A stretch of 32,740 bases of DNA from an uncultured Lachnospiraceae bacterium (GCA_910587105.1 CAJUMB010000041.1:1-32740); one strand, 5' to 3'. Positions 22,769 through 30,961 are shown, counted from the first letter of the stretch. Translations and numbers: made by a program. Notes: generated by a model from the sequence alone, not told the origin.

Positions 22769-24646
22769 ATGAAAAAATTGGCGGAAAGATTAGAGTATCT
22801 GCTGGAGCTGGGAGGGGTCAAAAAGGACATTCTGCTGCTGTCCCTTTCCGGCGCAGCGCTTATCATCAGTCTATTTGACCTGGTATCACTGCCTTTCGAT
22901 GCGGCGTGGGCAGCGGTCATACTGTGCGGTATTCCCATTATATTGGAGGCATTTATCGGTCTGGTGACAAAGTTTGATATTAAGGCGGATGTACTGGTTT
23001 CTCTGGCCCTCATCGCATCCATATGCATCGGCGAAGACTTTGCTGCCGGTGAAGTGGCTTTTATTATGCAGCTGGGGGCACTCTTTGAAGATCTGACAGT
23101 AGCGAAAGCCCGTGCGGGAATTGAGAGATTGGTGCATCTGACACCCCAGACAGCCAGAGTGCTGGAGAGGGGAACAGAAAAGGTTATTCCGGCCCAGCAG
23201 GTGCAGGTGGGAGATTTGCTGCGGGTTCTCCCGGGTGAGACAGTTCCGGTGGATGGCGTCATTGTCTCTGGCTTAACTTCCGTGAATCAGGCGGTGATGA
23301 CAGGAGAATCCCTGCCAGTGGATAAATCAGCCGGGGACGAAGTCTCCAGCGGCACAGTCAACCAGTTCGGAGTTTTTGAGATGAAAGCGTTCAAGGTGGG
23401 GGAGGACAGTTCTATCCAGCGGATGATTGGGCTGGTGCAGTCAGCGGATGCAGATAAGGCAGAGATCGTAGGCATTGCCGACCGATGGGCCACATGGATT
23501 GTGGCTGCCGCACTGACCGCCGCTGTCCTCACCTGGCTGGTGAGCGGCGAAATCATCCGCGCTGTGACTGTACTGGTTGTTTTCTGTCCCTGTGCGCTGG
23601 TGCTGGCCACCCCCACAGCAGTCATGGCGGCTATTGGAAATGCAGCAAAACACGGGTTTCTTGTGAAAGAGGGAGATGCCCTGGAACGTCTGGCGAAAGT
23701 ATCAAAAATTACCTTTGATAAGACAGGGACCCTTACATACGGCGCGGCACAGGTGATTCGTGCAGTGAGTGTCCTGCCGGACATTCAGGGGAGTGAGGTG
23801 TACGCTCTCTGCGCTGCGGCAGAGCAGTTTTCCGAACACCCCCTGGGAAAAGCGGTGGCCCGCTGCTACTGGCAGGAAACAGGCAAGGAGATTCTGCAGG
23901 CGGAGAATTTCCAGATGATTCCAGGCCGGGGGGTTCTGGCTGTTGTGGAGGGGAAGGAGATACTGGCAGGAAACAGGCAGATGATGGAGGAACAGAAGGA
24001 CAAAATGTCAGAACAGGTATTTGCACAGGCGCAGCAGTATCTTAACCAGGGCTGTACCGTGATTTATGTAATGGCAGAGCAGGTTCTGGCAGGGTATCTT
24101 GTTCTTTCCGACACCGTGAGAAAAGAAGGCCCAGGGATGGTTGAACATCTGGCAAAGCTGAAAGTACGGCCTGTTCTGCTTACCGGAGACAACGAAAATG
24201 CTGCCGGTGCCATTGCAGGTCAGCTGCATATAGAAGAAGTCCATGGGGACTGTCTGCCGGAGGATAAGCTCCAGTGGATTGCTTCTTATCAAAAAAATCA
24301 GGAAGGGGTCTGTATGATCGGCGATGGAATCAACGATGCTCCCGCATTGAAAAAAGCCGACGTGGGCATTGCAATGGGCGGAATCGGAAGTGATATCGCA
24401 GTAGACGCGGCAGACATTGCACTGGTGGATGATGAGGTAAGAGAACTTCCCCATCTGCTTGCATTGTCCAGGCATATGATGACCACCATAAAATGTAATT
24501 TGAGTTTTTCCATGGGTTTGAACTTTCTTGCAGTTACCCTGGCAGTGACAGGTATCTTAAATCCTATTATGGGTGCTCTGGTCCACAATGCAGGGTCGGT
24601 GCTGGTCATCGTCAATTCTGCACTGTTGTTGAAATGGAAAATGTGA
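22769..24646 (+). CDS. P1B-type heavy-metal-translocating ATPase
   Basis: 625 residues from ATG 22769, which has AGGAGAGG upstream. The actuator TGES motif is at 178-181, the CPC metal motif at 273-275 (VFCPCALVLATPTA), and the phosphorylation site DKTGT at 317-321. SEHPLGKAV supplies the HP dipeptide, and GDGINDAPAL closes the ATP site. No N-terminal metal-binding HMA domain is present. The last helix reads HNAGSVLVIVNSALLL, which is neither the MxxSS of copper pumps nor the usual DxG of zinc/cadmium pumps, so metal specificity is open. It probably exports a metal, under the CsoR-type repressor encoded just upstream. Confidence 0.92.
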   Translation: MKKLAERLEYLLELGGVKKDILLLSLSGAALIISLFDLVSLPFDAAWAAVILCGIPIILEAFIGLVTKFDIKADVLVSLALIASICIGEDFAAGEVAFIMQLGALFEDLTVAKARAGIERLVHLTPQTARVLERGTEKVIPAQQVQVGDLLRVLPGETVPVDGVIVSGLTSVNQAVMTGESLPVDKSAGDEVSSGTVNQFGVFEMKAFKVGEDSSIQRMIGLVQSADADKAEIVGIADRWATWIVAAALTAAVLTWLVSGEIIRAVTVLVVFCPCALVLATPTAVMAAIGNAAKHGFLVKEGDALERLAKVSKITFDKTGTLTYGAAQVIRAVSVLPDIQGSEVYALCAAAEQFSEHPLGKAVARCYWQETGKEILQAENFQMIPGRGVLAVVEGKEILAGNRQMMEEQKDKMSEQVFAQAQQYLNQGCTVIYVMAEQVLAGYLVLSDTVRKEGPGMVEHLAKLKVRPVLLTGDNENAAGAIAGQLHIEEVHGDCLPEDKLQWIASYQKNQEGVCMIGDGINDAPALKKADVGIAMGGIGSDIAVDAADIALVDDEVRELPHLLALSRHMMTTIKCNLSFSMGLNFLAVTLAVTGILNPIMGALVHNAGSVLVIVNSALLLKWKM

Positions 24647-24675
24647 AGAATACAGAGAATACGTTACAAAGATTT

Positions 24676-24724
24676 TGGCAGGCTTCATTTATCCTCAGAC
24701 GGATAAATAGAGCTTGCCATTTTT
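24676..24724 (+). terminator. Rho-independent terminator after the metal ATPase
   Basis: A two-part stem TGGCAGGCT (24676-24684) plus ATTTATCC (24687-24694) pairs with GGATAAAT plus AGCTTGCCA (24711-24719) with one G-T pair, and is followed by five T. Confidence 0.85.
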
Positions 24725-24809
24725 GGCATATCAGTCGGAAAAACGTGTGGAATTGTGGTAAAATAGAGATGCTTGTAATAATTTTATAAAGAAAAGAGGT
24801 AAAAAAATT

Positions 24810-25412
24810 ATGAAACACAAACAAATAGTTTCCTTGATTCTCAGTACAGCTCTCGCATTGACGGCGCTTTTCACCGGATGCGCAAGGGAAGAACAGCCAA
24901 AGCAGCCTTTAACAGAGACCAGCCAGGAGACAGAAAGTGAAGGAGCTTTCAGTAATCTGAATCATTTTGAGGCAGAAACGCTGGATGGTGCTGCTTTTAC
25001 ACAGGATAATCTTTCGGATAAAGATGTGACAGTGATTAATTTCTGGTCTGTGACGTGCGGCCCGTGTATTGCGGAAATGCCCGCATTAGCCAGACTTTCA
25101 GAGTCGCTGCCTGACAATGTACAGGTATTGACGGTCTGCCTGGATGGCGGGGATTACCAGGATGATGCCAAAGAGATCTTAAGTCAGTCGGGATTCGGGG
25201 GGACCACACTGCTGTCAGGAGACGGGGATTTCGAGCAGGTATGCAGGGAGATTCAGTATACACCCACAACAATTTTCGTAGATAAGGATGGAAATACTTC
25301 GTCAGAGGTGATCATCGGCGGCCAGGAAGACCTGGCAGAGTCGTACACAGATGCCATTAACAGCATTTTGAAATCAATGGGAAAGGAAAAAATCAGCGTT
25401 GAAAAAGATTGA
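24810..25412 (+). CDS. TlpA/ResA-like thioredoxin lipoprotein
   Basis: 200 residues. A lipoprotein signal has the lipobox LFTGC (Cys24), and a Gln/Glu/Ser-rich linker follows. A thioredoxin domain starts at about residue 50 with the active site WSVTCGPC (Cys83, Cys86) and a cis-Pro in YTPTTIFVDKDG. It would act outside the membrane as a thiol-disulfide reductase. The next two genes overlap it or each other and encode a CxxC membrane peptide and an iron-sulfur membrane protein. That suggests an electron path from the cytoplasm to this lipoprotein. A long A/G-rich site (AAAAGAGGT) precedes the ATG. Confidence 0.88.
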   Translation: MKHKQIVSLILSTALALTALFTGCAREEQPKQPLTETSQETESEGAFSNLNHFEAETLDGAAFTQDNLSDKDVTVINFWSVTCGPCIAEMPALARLSESLPDNVQVLTVCLDGGDYQDDAKEILSQSGFGGTTLLSGDGDFEQVCREIQYTPTTIFVDKDGNTSSEVIIGGQEDLAESYTDAINSILKSMGKEKISVEKD

Positions 25413-25551
25413 TGGGAACTATCCAGCACTGCGTCTTGGAATATTGGGTGCGGCCGTTATTTTTATAGTCATTGGACTTATGAGAAGGGAAATGCTGGAG
25501 GTGCTGGGAAAGGCGGTGAAAATATGTCTGGAATGCATCGGAATTGGATAA
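25399..25551 (+). CDS. CD1871A-family CxxC membrane peptide
   Basis: 50 residues from TTG 25399, overlapping the end of the thioredoxin gene by 14 bp. One TM helix (LRLGILGAAVIFIVIGLM) is followed by RREMLEVLGKAVKICLECIG, a C-terminal CxxC typical of the CD1871A family of very small clostridial proteins. The CLEC motif lies at the inner-membrane exit by the positive-inside rule. The last 28 bp overlap the start of the iron-sulfur gene. Family function is unknown; the location between a TlpA protein and a 4Fe-4S membrane protein suggests a thiol relay. GTG or ATG alternatives would shorten it. Confidence 0.75.
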   Translation: MKKIDGNYPALRLGILGAAVIFIVIGLMRREMLEVLGKAVKICLECIGIG

Positions 25552-26402
25552 GCAGACAGCGGTTCATCCAGCTTGCGGCTGCGGTTTTGTTTAACGGGTA
25601 CGCGGCGGGATTTCAAAAAGGCAGGATTTTCACGGGAAACAGTAAGGGCATATGTGTCCCTGTGCTGAACTGCTATTCCTGCCCAGGTGCTCTGGGAGCC
25701 TGTCCCATTGGATCCCTTCAGACTGCCCTGGGGGGTATCCGGCGTCATTTTCCATTTTATGTGCTGGGAATGCTTATGCTCTTCGGCGTGGCGCTGGGAC
25801 GGGTCATCTGCGGGCTGCTGTGTCCCTTCGGACTGGTGCAGGACCTGCTGTATAAAATTCCGTTTTGGAAGAAAAAGGTGCCGGAAAAGATTGACAGACC
25901 GGCCCGACATGTGAAATATGTAATTCTCCTGGTTATGGTATGTATACTCCCTGCATTCATGGTGACAGAGACAGGAATCACGCCGCCTTATTTTTGTAAG
26001 TATATCTGCCCGGCCGGGACACTGGGCGGCGGGATTCCCCATCTGATGGCCAATCCCCAGCTTCGGCAGGCAGCCGGTGCGCTGTTTGGCTGGAAAACGC
26101 TGGTACTGATATTGATTGCAGCAGCCGGGATGGTCATCCCCCGTCCATTCTGCAGGTACTTATGTCCCCTGGGAGCGTTTTACAGCGTCTTTAACCGATT
26201 CAGTTTTTATCAGATGCACCTGGATTTGGACAGATGTACTGGATGTAAAACCTGTGAGCAGGTCTGTCCCATGGCTGTGGAAGCAGCAAAGGACAGTAAC
26301 AGTCCGGAATGCATACGATGCGGCAGATGCAAAAATGTGTGTCCGGCCCATGCCATATCGTCCGGATTTTCTTATAAACAGACAGCGGACAGACAGGCAT
26401 AG
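25524..26402 (+). CDS. NapH-like 4Fe-4S polyferredoxin membrane protein
   Basis: 292 residues. About five TM helices carry paired Cys motifs at their ends (CYSCPGALGACPIG, GLLCPFGLVQDLLY, CKYICPAGTLGG, RYLCPLGAFYSVF). The cytoplasmic end has two 4Fe-4S sites: CTGCKTCEQVCPM and CIRCGRCKNVCP. This is the NapH/CcoG-like layout used to move electrons across the membrane. Here it most likely passes them, via the CLEC peptide, to the TlpA-like lipoprotein; that is inferred from overlap and order. It ends 10 bp before the convergent sulfhydrylase gene. Confidence 0.85.
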   Translation: MSGMHRNWISRQRFIQLAAAVLFNGYAAGFQKGRIFTGNSKGICVPVLNCYSCPGALGACPIGSLQTALGGIRRHFPFYVLGMLMLFGVALGRVICGLLCPFGLVQDLLYKIPFWKKKVPEKIDRPARHVKYVILLVMVCILPAFMVTETGITPPYFCKYICPAGTLGGGIPHLMANPQLRQAAGALFGWKTLVLILIAAAGMVIPRPFCRYLCPLGAFYSVFNRFSFYQMHLDLDRCTGCKTCEQVCPMAVEAAKDSNSPECIRCGRCKNVCPAHAISSGFSYKQTADRQA

Positions 26403-26412
26403 GCACAAGAGT

Positions 26413-27696
26413 TTAGATACCTTCCAAAGCCTGCATCAAATCGGTGATAATATCTCTCACGTCTTCAATACCCACAGAGAGGCGTACCAGGTCAGCGGAT
26501 ACGCCGGCTGCGGCCAGTTCTTCGTCATTCATCTGACGGTGGGTGGAGGAGGCAGGGTGGAGAATACAGCTTTGGGCATCCGCCACATGGGTGGCAATGG
26601 ATATCAGCTTCAATCTGCCCATAAATCTCTCAGCTGCCGCTCTGCCGCCTCTGACTCCGAACACAATCACGCCGCAGGTGCCCTGGGGCATATATTTTTT
26701 CGCCCTGTCATAGTACTTATCTCCAGGCAGTCCCGCATACTGCACCCATGCGGTCTGTTCATGCTTGTCCAGAAATTCTGCCACAGCCTGCGCATTTTCA
26801 CAGTGCTTTTTCATACGCAGAGGCAGTGTTTCTAATCCCACATTCAGCAGAAAACAGTTATGGGGGGAAGGAATGGAGCCCAGATCACGCATCAGCTGGA
26901 CTGTGGCCTTGGTGATATAGGCGCCTTCCAGCCCAAAACGCTGGGTGTAGGTGACGCCATGGTAGCTTTCATCCGGGGTGGTGAGCCCAGGGAATTTTTC
27001 AGCATAGGCATTCCAGTCAAATTTTCCGCTGTCCACAATCGCGCCGCCTACAGTGAGCGCATGGCCGTCCATATATTTTGTAGTGGAGTGGGTGACAATA
27101 TCACACCCCCATTCGAAGGGACGGCAGTTGACAGGAGTGGGAAACGTATTATCCAAAATCAACGGAACCCCATGGGCGTGGGCGGCCTTGGCAAATTTCT
27201 CAATATCCAGGACAGTGAGTGCCGGGTTGGCAATCACCTCGCCGAATACTACCTTGGTATTTGGCAGAAAAGCAGCAGCCAGCTCTTCTTCAGAACAATC
27301 CGGGTCCACAAAAGTAACCTGGATGCCCATCCGTTTCATGGTAACAGCAAACAGATTATAAGTGCCCCCGTAGATGGCGGCGGAGGAGATGATGTGGTCA
27401 CCACACCCTGCAATGTTGAAAACAGCATAAAAATTTGCCGCCTGTCCAGAGGACAGAAGCATGGCGGCAGAACCGCCTTCCAGACGGCATATTTTCGCAG
27501 CCACCATGTCGTTGGTGGGGTTTTGCAGACGGGTATAGAAGTATCCGCTTTTCTCCAGGTCAAACAGCATTCCCATTTCCTCGCTGGAATCATAGCGGAA
27601 TGTGGTGGACTGAATGACAGGTATGTTCCGCGGTCCTCCGTTTTCAGGGCGGTAGCCGGCACGCAGACAATCGGTTGAGATATGATAATCGCTCAT
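26413..27696 (-). CDS. O-acetylhomoserine aminocarboxypropyltransferase/sulfhydrylase
   Basis: 427 residues from ATG 27694-27696 (AAGGAAGG upstream). A longer open frame exists, but its extra residues are not family-like. Cys/Met-metabolism PLP enzyme: STTFRYDSSEEM, LSSGQAANFYAVFNIA, LILDNTFPTPVNCRPFEWG, and the Schiff-base Lys in THSTTKYMDGHA. It makes homocysteine from O-acetylhomoserine and sulfide in the cytoplasm, a step in methionine synthesis. The length is normal. The gene stands alone on the minus strand between a redox operon and recombinase module 2. No SAM riboswitch or T-box is visible in its short leader. Confidence 0.92.
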   Translation of the reverse strand: MSDYHISTDCLRAGYRPENGGPRNIPVIQSTTFRYDSSEEMGMLFDLEKSGYFYTRLQNPTNDMVAAKICRLEGGSAAMLLSSGQAANFYAVFNIAGCGDHIISSAAIYGGTYNLFAVTMKRMGIQVTFVDPDCSEEELAAAFLPNTKVVFGEVIANPALTVLDIEKFAKAAHAHGVPLILDNTFPTPVNCRPFEWGCDIVTHSTTKYMDGHALTVGGAIVDSGKFDWNAYAEKFPGLTTPDESYHGVTYTQRFGLEGAYITKATVQLMRDLGSIPSPHNCFLLNVGLETLPLRMKKHCENAQAVAEFLDKHEQTAWVQYAGLPGDKYYDRAKKYMPQGTCGVIVFGVRGGRAAAERFMGRLKLISIATHVADAQSCILHPASSTHRQMNDEELAAAGVSADLVRLSVGIEDVRDIITDLMQALEGI

Positions 27697-27790
27697 AGAA
27701 AACCTTCCTTTTTTATTTTTATTATACCGCAGGTTTGGGATGTTGGCAATCATGCTGACAGAGGAATGCTTTGTAAAATCATAAACCTGA

Positions 27791-27820
27791 GAATATTGAC
27801 AAGCCCGTGACACATAGGAT
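27791..27820 (+). promoter_or_regulatory. Sporulation sigma-E-like promoter before recombinase module 2
   Basis: GAATATT (27791-27797) matches the published sigma-E -35 consensus KMATATT exactly. A 15-bp spacer separates it from CATAGGAT (27813-27820), six of eight with CATAYAMT. It is 31 bp before the ATG of the small helper gene. TTGACA at 27796 has no good vegetative -10 at 17 bp. Confidence 0.4.
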
Positions 27821-27851
27821 GTGATAGGGCAAATGCAGCTGGGAGGTATTT

Positions 27852-28043
27852 ATGGGAGAAGAAGAATTTGAAGCAGAACTGATGTATCGGGTGTCTCTAT
27901 CCGTGGCAGGCCTTATGTTGAGAGAATCATTGATCACCCAGGAGAATTATCATCAGATTGACAGCATTCTGCTGGAAACATACCATCCGGTTCTGGGCAC
28001 ATTATTGGCTGGAAGGCCGCTGAGACAGGAGAGGCGTCCATGA
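27852..28043 (+). CDS. SHOCT-like small recombinase-associated protein
   Basis: 63 residues, nearly all helical: EEFEAELMYRVSLSVAGLML, then LITQENYHQIDSILLETYHP and LGTLLAGRP. The phrase LITQEEY..ID..L...Y.P..G.L is characteristic of SHOCT-like proteins encoded directly before large serine recombinases in Clostridia. GGGAGG precedes the ATG. Its TGA overlaps the ATG of the recombinase by 4 bp (ATGA), so the two are coupled. Function is unknown; a factor steering integration or excision is possible by position only. Confidence 0.75.
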   Translation: MGEEEFEAELMYRVSLSVAGLMLRESLITQENYHQIDSILLETYHPVLGTLLAGRPLRQERRP

Positions 28044-29230
28044 GAAAAATCAGTAAAATCGAACCTGTGGTTTTACCAGCAGAGAAACGAAAAAAAGCGG
28101 CCGTTTATGCCCGGGTTTCCAGAGATACCAGGCGGCTGCAGCATTCAGTCTCTGCCCAGATCGGCTATTACCGTGAATTGATTTCAAAAAATCCAGACTG
28201 GGAATATGCAGGAGTATACGCTGACTGCGGGGTGACAGGCACCCTTACTGTAAAGCGCAGTGAGTTTCAAAGAATGCTGGCAGATTGTGAAGCGGGAAAA
28301 ATTGACATAATTTTGACCAAAAGCATTTCCAGATTTGCGAGAAATACGGTGGATCTGCTGGAGACGGTCAGACATTTGAAATTACTTGGAATTGAGGTGA
28401 GATTTGAGAAAGAGCAGATTCATTCCCTTTCTGCGGAAGGTGAGCTGATGCTCTCCCTTCTGGCCTCATTTGCCCAGGAGGAAAGTCGTTCTATCAGCGA
28501 AAATATAAAATGGGGGCTTCAAAAGAGATTCCAGTCCGGGGAAATCAAAGCGTCCAACAAACATATTCTGGGCTATCAGTACGACGAGGAACAGAAAAAA
28601 TATGTGGTCGTTCCAGAGGAGGCAGAGACAGTACGCCGGATGTTTCAGCTATACCTGCAGGGGATATCCCTTCGGAAAATCGCCAGTACATTGAACCAGG
28701 CGGGACAGCGTACAGTAAATGGATGCAGATTCACAGAAGTCTCTGTCAATAGCACGATACACAATGAAATCTATGCCGGTGATTTGAGGCGCCAGAAATA
28801 TTTTGTGGAAGATCCCATTTCCAAGCGTAAAATGCCCAACAGGGGATATCTCCCCCAGTACTATATCCAGGATTGCCATGAGGCAGTCCTGGACAGAGAA
28901 ACTTATACAAAAGTGCAGGATGAAATTGCCCGCCGGGCGGCTCTGGCCCGCCGGACCTGCTGTTTTTCCGGGAAAATCAGATGCGGGATATGCGGGAATC
29001 GTTATATAAGGAAGAAAAGTACAGTGAAAGGCAGAACCTATGTGTACTGGGTCTGCCGCGGAAAAAAAGCGGCGGGCATGACTTGCGCCAACATAAATTT
29101 AAAGGAAGAAGAATTGAAGCAGAATTATATGCGGGAATTTGGCCGGGAAGCATTTGATGAAAAGGACTTTGAGAACCAGGTCAGGGAAATATTGGTTTTG
29201 AGGGGTGGCGCGCTGGAATTCTGTTGTTGA
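28040..29230 (+). CDS. Large serine recombinase, C-terminally shortened
   Basis: 396 residues, short for a family usually near 500. The resolvase core is complete (AAVYARVSRDTRRLQHSVSA with Ser27, SISRFARNTVDLLE, QEESRSISENI). The Recombinase domain has YQYDEEQKKYVVVPEEAETV and STIHNEIYAGDL. The zinc ribbon has CGICGN and two later Cys (YWVCRG, MTCANI). The coiled coil after the ribbon and the terminal segment are absent. The protein stops ~45 residues later at GALEFCC. Catalysis on DNA is plausible, but synapsis control by the coiled coil is not. It forms a two-gene unit with the SHOCT-like gene. Confidence 0.85.
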   Translation: MRKISKIEPVVLPAEKRKKAAVYARVSRDTRRLQHSVSAQIGYYRELISKNPDWEYAGVYADCGVTGTLTVKRSEFQRMLADCEAGKIDIILTKSISRFARNTVDLLETVRHLKLLGIEVRFEKEQIHSLSAEGELMLSLLASFAQEESRSISENIKWGLQKRFQSGEIKASNKHILGYQYDEEQKKYVVVPEEAETVRRMFQLYLQGISLRKIASTLNQAGQRTVNGCRFTEVSVNSTIHNEIYAGDLRRQKYFVEDPISKRKMPNRGYLPQYYIQDCHEAVLDRETYTKVQDEIARRAALARRTCCFSGKIRCGICGNRYIRKKSTVKGRTYVYWVCRGKKAAGMTCANINLKEEELKQNYMREFGREAFDEKDFENQVREILVLRGGALEFCC

Positions 29231-29235
29231 AAATC

Positions 29236-29679
29236 CTAATCATTTTCATGGGCATGGTCATAAAATGCCTGTATATCCTCTGGCAGCCCGTCCGGGAGCA
29301 TTGCATGGATGCGTTCTTCATTGCCGTCTTTTATTGCCTGCTCATAGTACCAGCATTTAAAACGGATCATGTCAAGGGTTTTCTCCATTTTCTGAATTTC
29401 CCCTTCAATTGCTTCTTTTTGTCTCTGAAAGAGTTCGTATCTTTGGGGATAGGTTTCACTTCCCTGAGAACACCACTGTATAAACTGTTTAATATCTTTG
29501 ATTTCCAGACCGGATTTCTTGAGGCATTCGATTACATGAAGCGCCTCAATCTCTTTTTCATCAAATTTTCGTATGCCGGAATCTCGTTTTATTCCTGGGA
29601 ATAGTCCCTCTTTGTCATAATAACGAAGCGTAGAAACCGGTAGATGAAACATTTTGGATATCTGTCCTATGGTATACAT
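29236..29679 (-). CDS. MerR-family transcriptional regulator
   Basis: 147 residues. The N-terminal winged helix (YTIGQISKMFHLPVSTLRYY, DKEGLFPGIKRDSGIRKFDE) is followed by a dimerisation coiled coil (QRQKEAIEGEIQKMEKTLDM) and an acidic His-containing tail. The type is that of the YyaN/AdhR group, without the conserved metal-binding Cys of MerR/CueR sensors. AGGAGG precedes the ATG. A MerR-type operator lies at 29718-29751, divergent from it, but no gene is directly behind that promoter before the hydrolase at 30104. The effector is unknown. Confidence 0.85.
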   Translation of the reverse strand: MYTIGQISKMFHLPVSTLRYYDKEGLFPGIKRDSGIRKFDEKEIEALHVIECLKKSGLEIKDIKQFIQWCSQGSETYPQRYELFQRQKEAIEGEIQKMEKTLDMIRFKCWYYEQAIKDGNEERIHAMLPDGLPEDIQAFYDHAHEND

Positions 29680-29717
29680 GGCAATCCTCCTGAAAAATAT
29701 TGGGAATTAAAAAAAGA

Positions 29718-29751
29718 TTGAGTTAAAGCTAAGTTTAGGTGTTGATATAAT
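29718..29751 (+). promoter_or_regulatory. Candidate MerR-type operator/promoter
   Basis: TTGAGTTAAAGCTAAGTTTA opens the site and resembles the TTGACTTAAAGTTAACTTTA operators of AdhR-type MerR regulators. TGATAT (29743-29748) lies 19 bp from the TTGAGT box, the long spacing MerR proteins act on. TATAAT at 29746-29751 would be 22 bp away. It points toward the hydrolase operon. Confidence 0.5.
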
Positions 29752-29869
29752 TTTATCACTGAATCACAGGAACGTCAATGAAAAAACTGGACAGTTTTTG
29801 TAAAATATATATCTGCTGATAAAAAAGAAATATATAAAAAATCATAGAATAATTGTCTGAAAATTATGG

Positions 29870-29898
29870 TTGAAAAACGTCGGAATATGAGATACAAT
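29870..29898 (+). promoter_or_regulatory. Promoter of the small RNA/leader before the hydrolase operon
   Basis: TTGAAA (29870-29875), a 17-bp spacer and TACAAT (29893-29898). Both boxes have one mismatch to consensus, with ideal spacing. Confidence 0.65.
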
Positions 29899-29904
29899 AC
29901 CTTT

Positions 29905-30009
29905 ATCAAAGGAGCCGGAAAGTGAGCATGGTCACCGGGCCCGGCGGAAGATTAAGGAACTGTAAAAAAACAGCCGTCTGCTTTGTCAGGAGCAGAGCGG
30001 CTGTTTTTT
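29905..30009 (+). ncRNA. Candidate small RNA or attenuator leader (~105 nt)
   Basis: Bounded by a good promoter (29870-29898) and a strong terminator: CAGCCG (29971-29976) plus CTGCT pairs with AGCAG plus CGGCTG (29998-30003), loop 8 nt, then six T to 30009. Inside, GCCGG (29914-29918) pairs with CCGGC (29941-29945) around a GTGA-GCATGG-TCAC hairpin. There is no ORF. It matches none of the riboswitch classes I checked from memory. The operon start is only 95 bp downstream, so read-through control is also possible. Confidence 0.5.
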
Positions 30010-30025
30010 ATGGGAATCAAATATG

Positions 30026-30083
30026 ATGATCAGACTGTCAAAAGTTCATTTTTATTGGTGCGGCATTTTGACGGGCTGATCAT
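30026..30083 (+). repeat. Leader hairpin element, copy 2
   Basis: ATGATCAG (30026-30033) pairs with CTGATCAT (30076-30083), and GTCAAAA (30037-30043) pairs with TTTTGAC (30066-30072). A 3x3 internal loop separates the stems, and the apical loop contains CATTTTTATTGGTG. It is the same element as at 10408-10465. It lies between a terminator and the hydrolase ribosome site, directly upstream of the start codon at 30104. Confidence 0.6.
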
Positions 30084-30103
30084 ATGATAGGAGAAAATCA
30101 AAA

Positions 30104-30961
30104 ATGGCAAAAGTGAAAGCTGGTAAGGTTGAATTAGAATATGAATATTTTGGGCAGGATACAAATCCTGTTGTTGTACTTGTGGCAGGCAGTGGCGCGC
30201 AGATGGGGTTCTGGGAGACTAAATTCTGTGAAATGCTGGCTGAAAAAGGATTTTATGTGCTTCGTTTTGATAATCGGGATGCCGGATTGTCTACGAAATT
30301 TGACAAAGTGGCTGACCGCTGCCCGTATACTCTGGAGGATATGGCAGATGATGTCAGTGGACTGTTGGATGCGCTGGGCATTGAGACCGCCCATATCTGC
30401 GGAGCCTCTATGGGTGGGATGATCGCGCAGATATTTGCCTGCCGTTATCCACTTAAGGCATTGGCTCTGACTTCCATTATGTCTTCTACTGGTAATCCTG
30501 AGCTGCCTGTGATATCAGAGGAAGCCCTGAAGATGGTTACAGAGGTCCCGCCCAGTGACAGAGAAGGCTATATTGCTCATACTGCGGCCATGTGGCGGGC
30601 ACTTTGGAGCAAGGGGTTTCCCTTTGAAGAAGAACGGGCCCGACGGTACATAGAAGAAAGCTTTGACCGCTGCTATTATCCTCTTGGTGCTGTACATCAT
30701 AATATGGCAGTGGCAGATGCCGGTGACCGAAGGGCTGAACTGGCAAAACTCAATATCCCCACCCTTGTTATCCATGGTACCGCAGACCCCATGTTTCCAG
30801 TTGAGGCGGGAATGGATACGGCAGCCGTGATTCCGAACGCTGAACTGCTTTTGATCGAAGGAATGGGACATGACATGCCCATTGGAACCTGGGAGCAGAT
30901 CGTGGATGGTATCACAGAAAATGCAGGACGGCTGTATACGGAAAGGAAAGACTATGATTAA
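30104..30961 (+). CDS. Alpha/beta-fold hydrolase
   Basis: 285 residues. Catalytic triad by motif: the nucleophile elbow GASMGG (Ser102), Asp in IHGTADPMFP, and His in IEGMGHDMP. The oxyanion region is LVAGSGAQMGFWE, and RFDNRDAGLST is a hallmark of the RdmC-like (aclacinomycin methylesterase-type) hydrolases. The substrate is unknown. The ATG has AGGAGA upstream and follows the leader element closely. The stop overlaps the start of the ogt-like gene by 8 bp, so the two are translationally coupled. Confidence 0.85.
   Translation: MAKVKAGKVELEYEYFGQDTNPVVVLVAGSGAQMGFWETKFCEMLAEKGFYVLRFDNRDAGLSTKFDKVADRCPYTLEDMADDVSGLLDALGIETAHICGASMGGMIAQIFACRYPLKALALTSIMSSTGNPELPVISEEALKMVTEVPPSDREGYIAHTAAMWRALWSKGFPFEEERARRYIEESFDRCYYPLGAVHHNMAVADAGDRRAELAKLNIPTLVIHGTADPMFPVEAGMDTAAVIPNAELLLIEGMGHDMPIGTWEQIVDGITENAGRLYTERKDYD

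Noticed and set aside
26860..27678. Long plus-strand frame of 272 residues opposite the sulfhydrylase gene
   Set aside because: It is the antisense shadow of a well-conserved PLP enzyme; no ribosome site and no motif.
29905..29960. HDV-like ribozyme or known riboswitch in the GC-rich fold (GCATGGTCAC resembles the start of HDV ribozymes)
   Set aside because: The nested P1/P2/P1.1 pairings required for the HDV fold could not be built, and none of the riboswitch consensus cores I recall fits.
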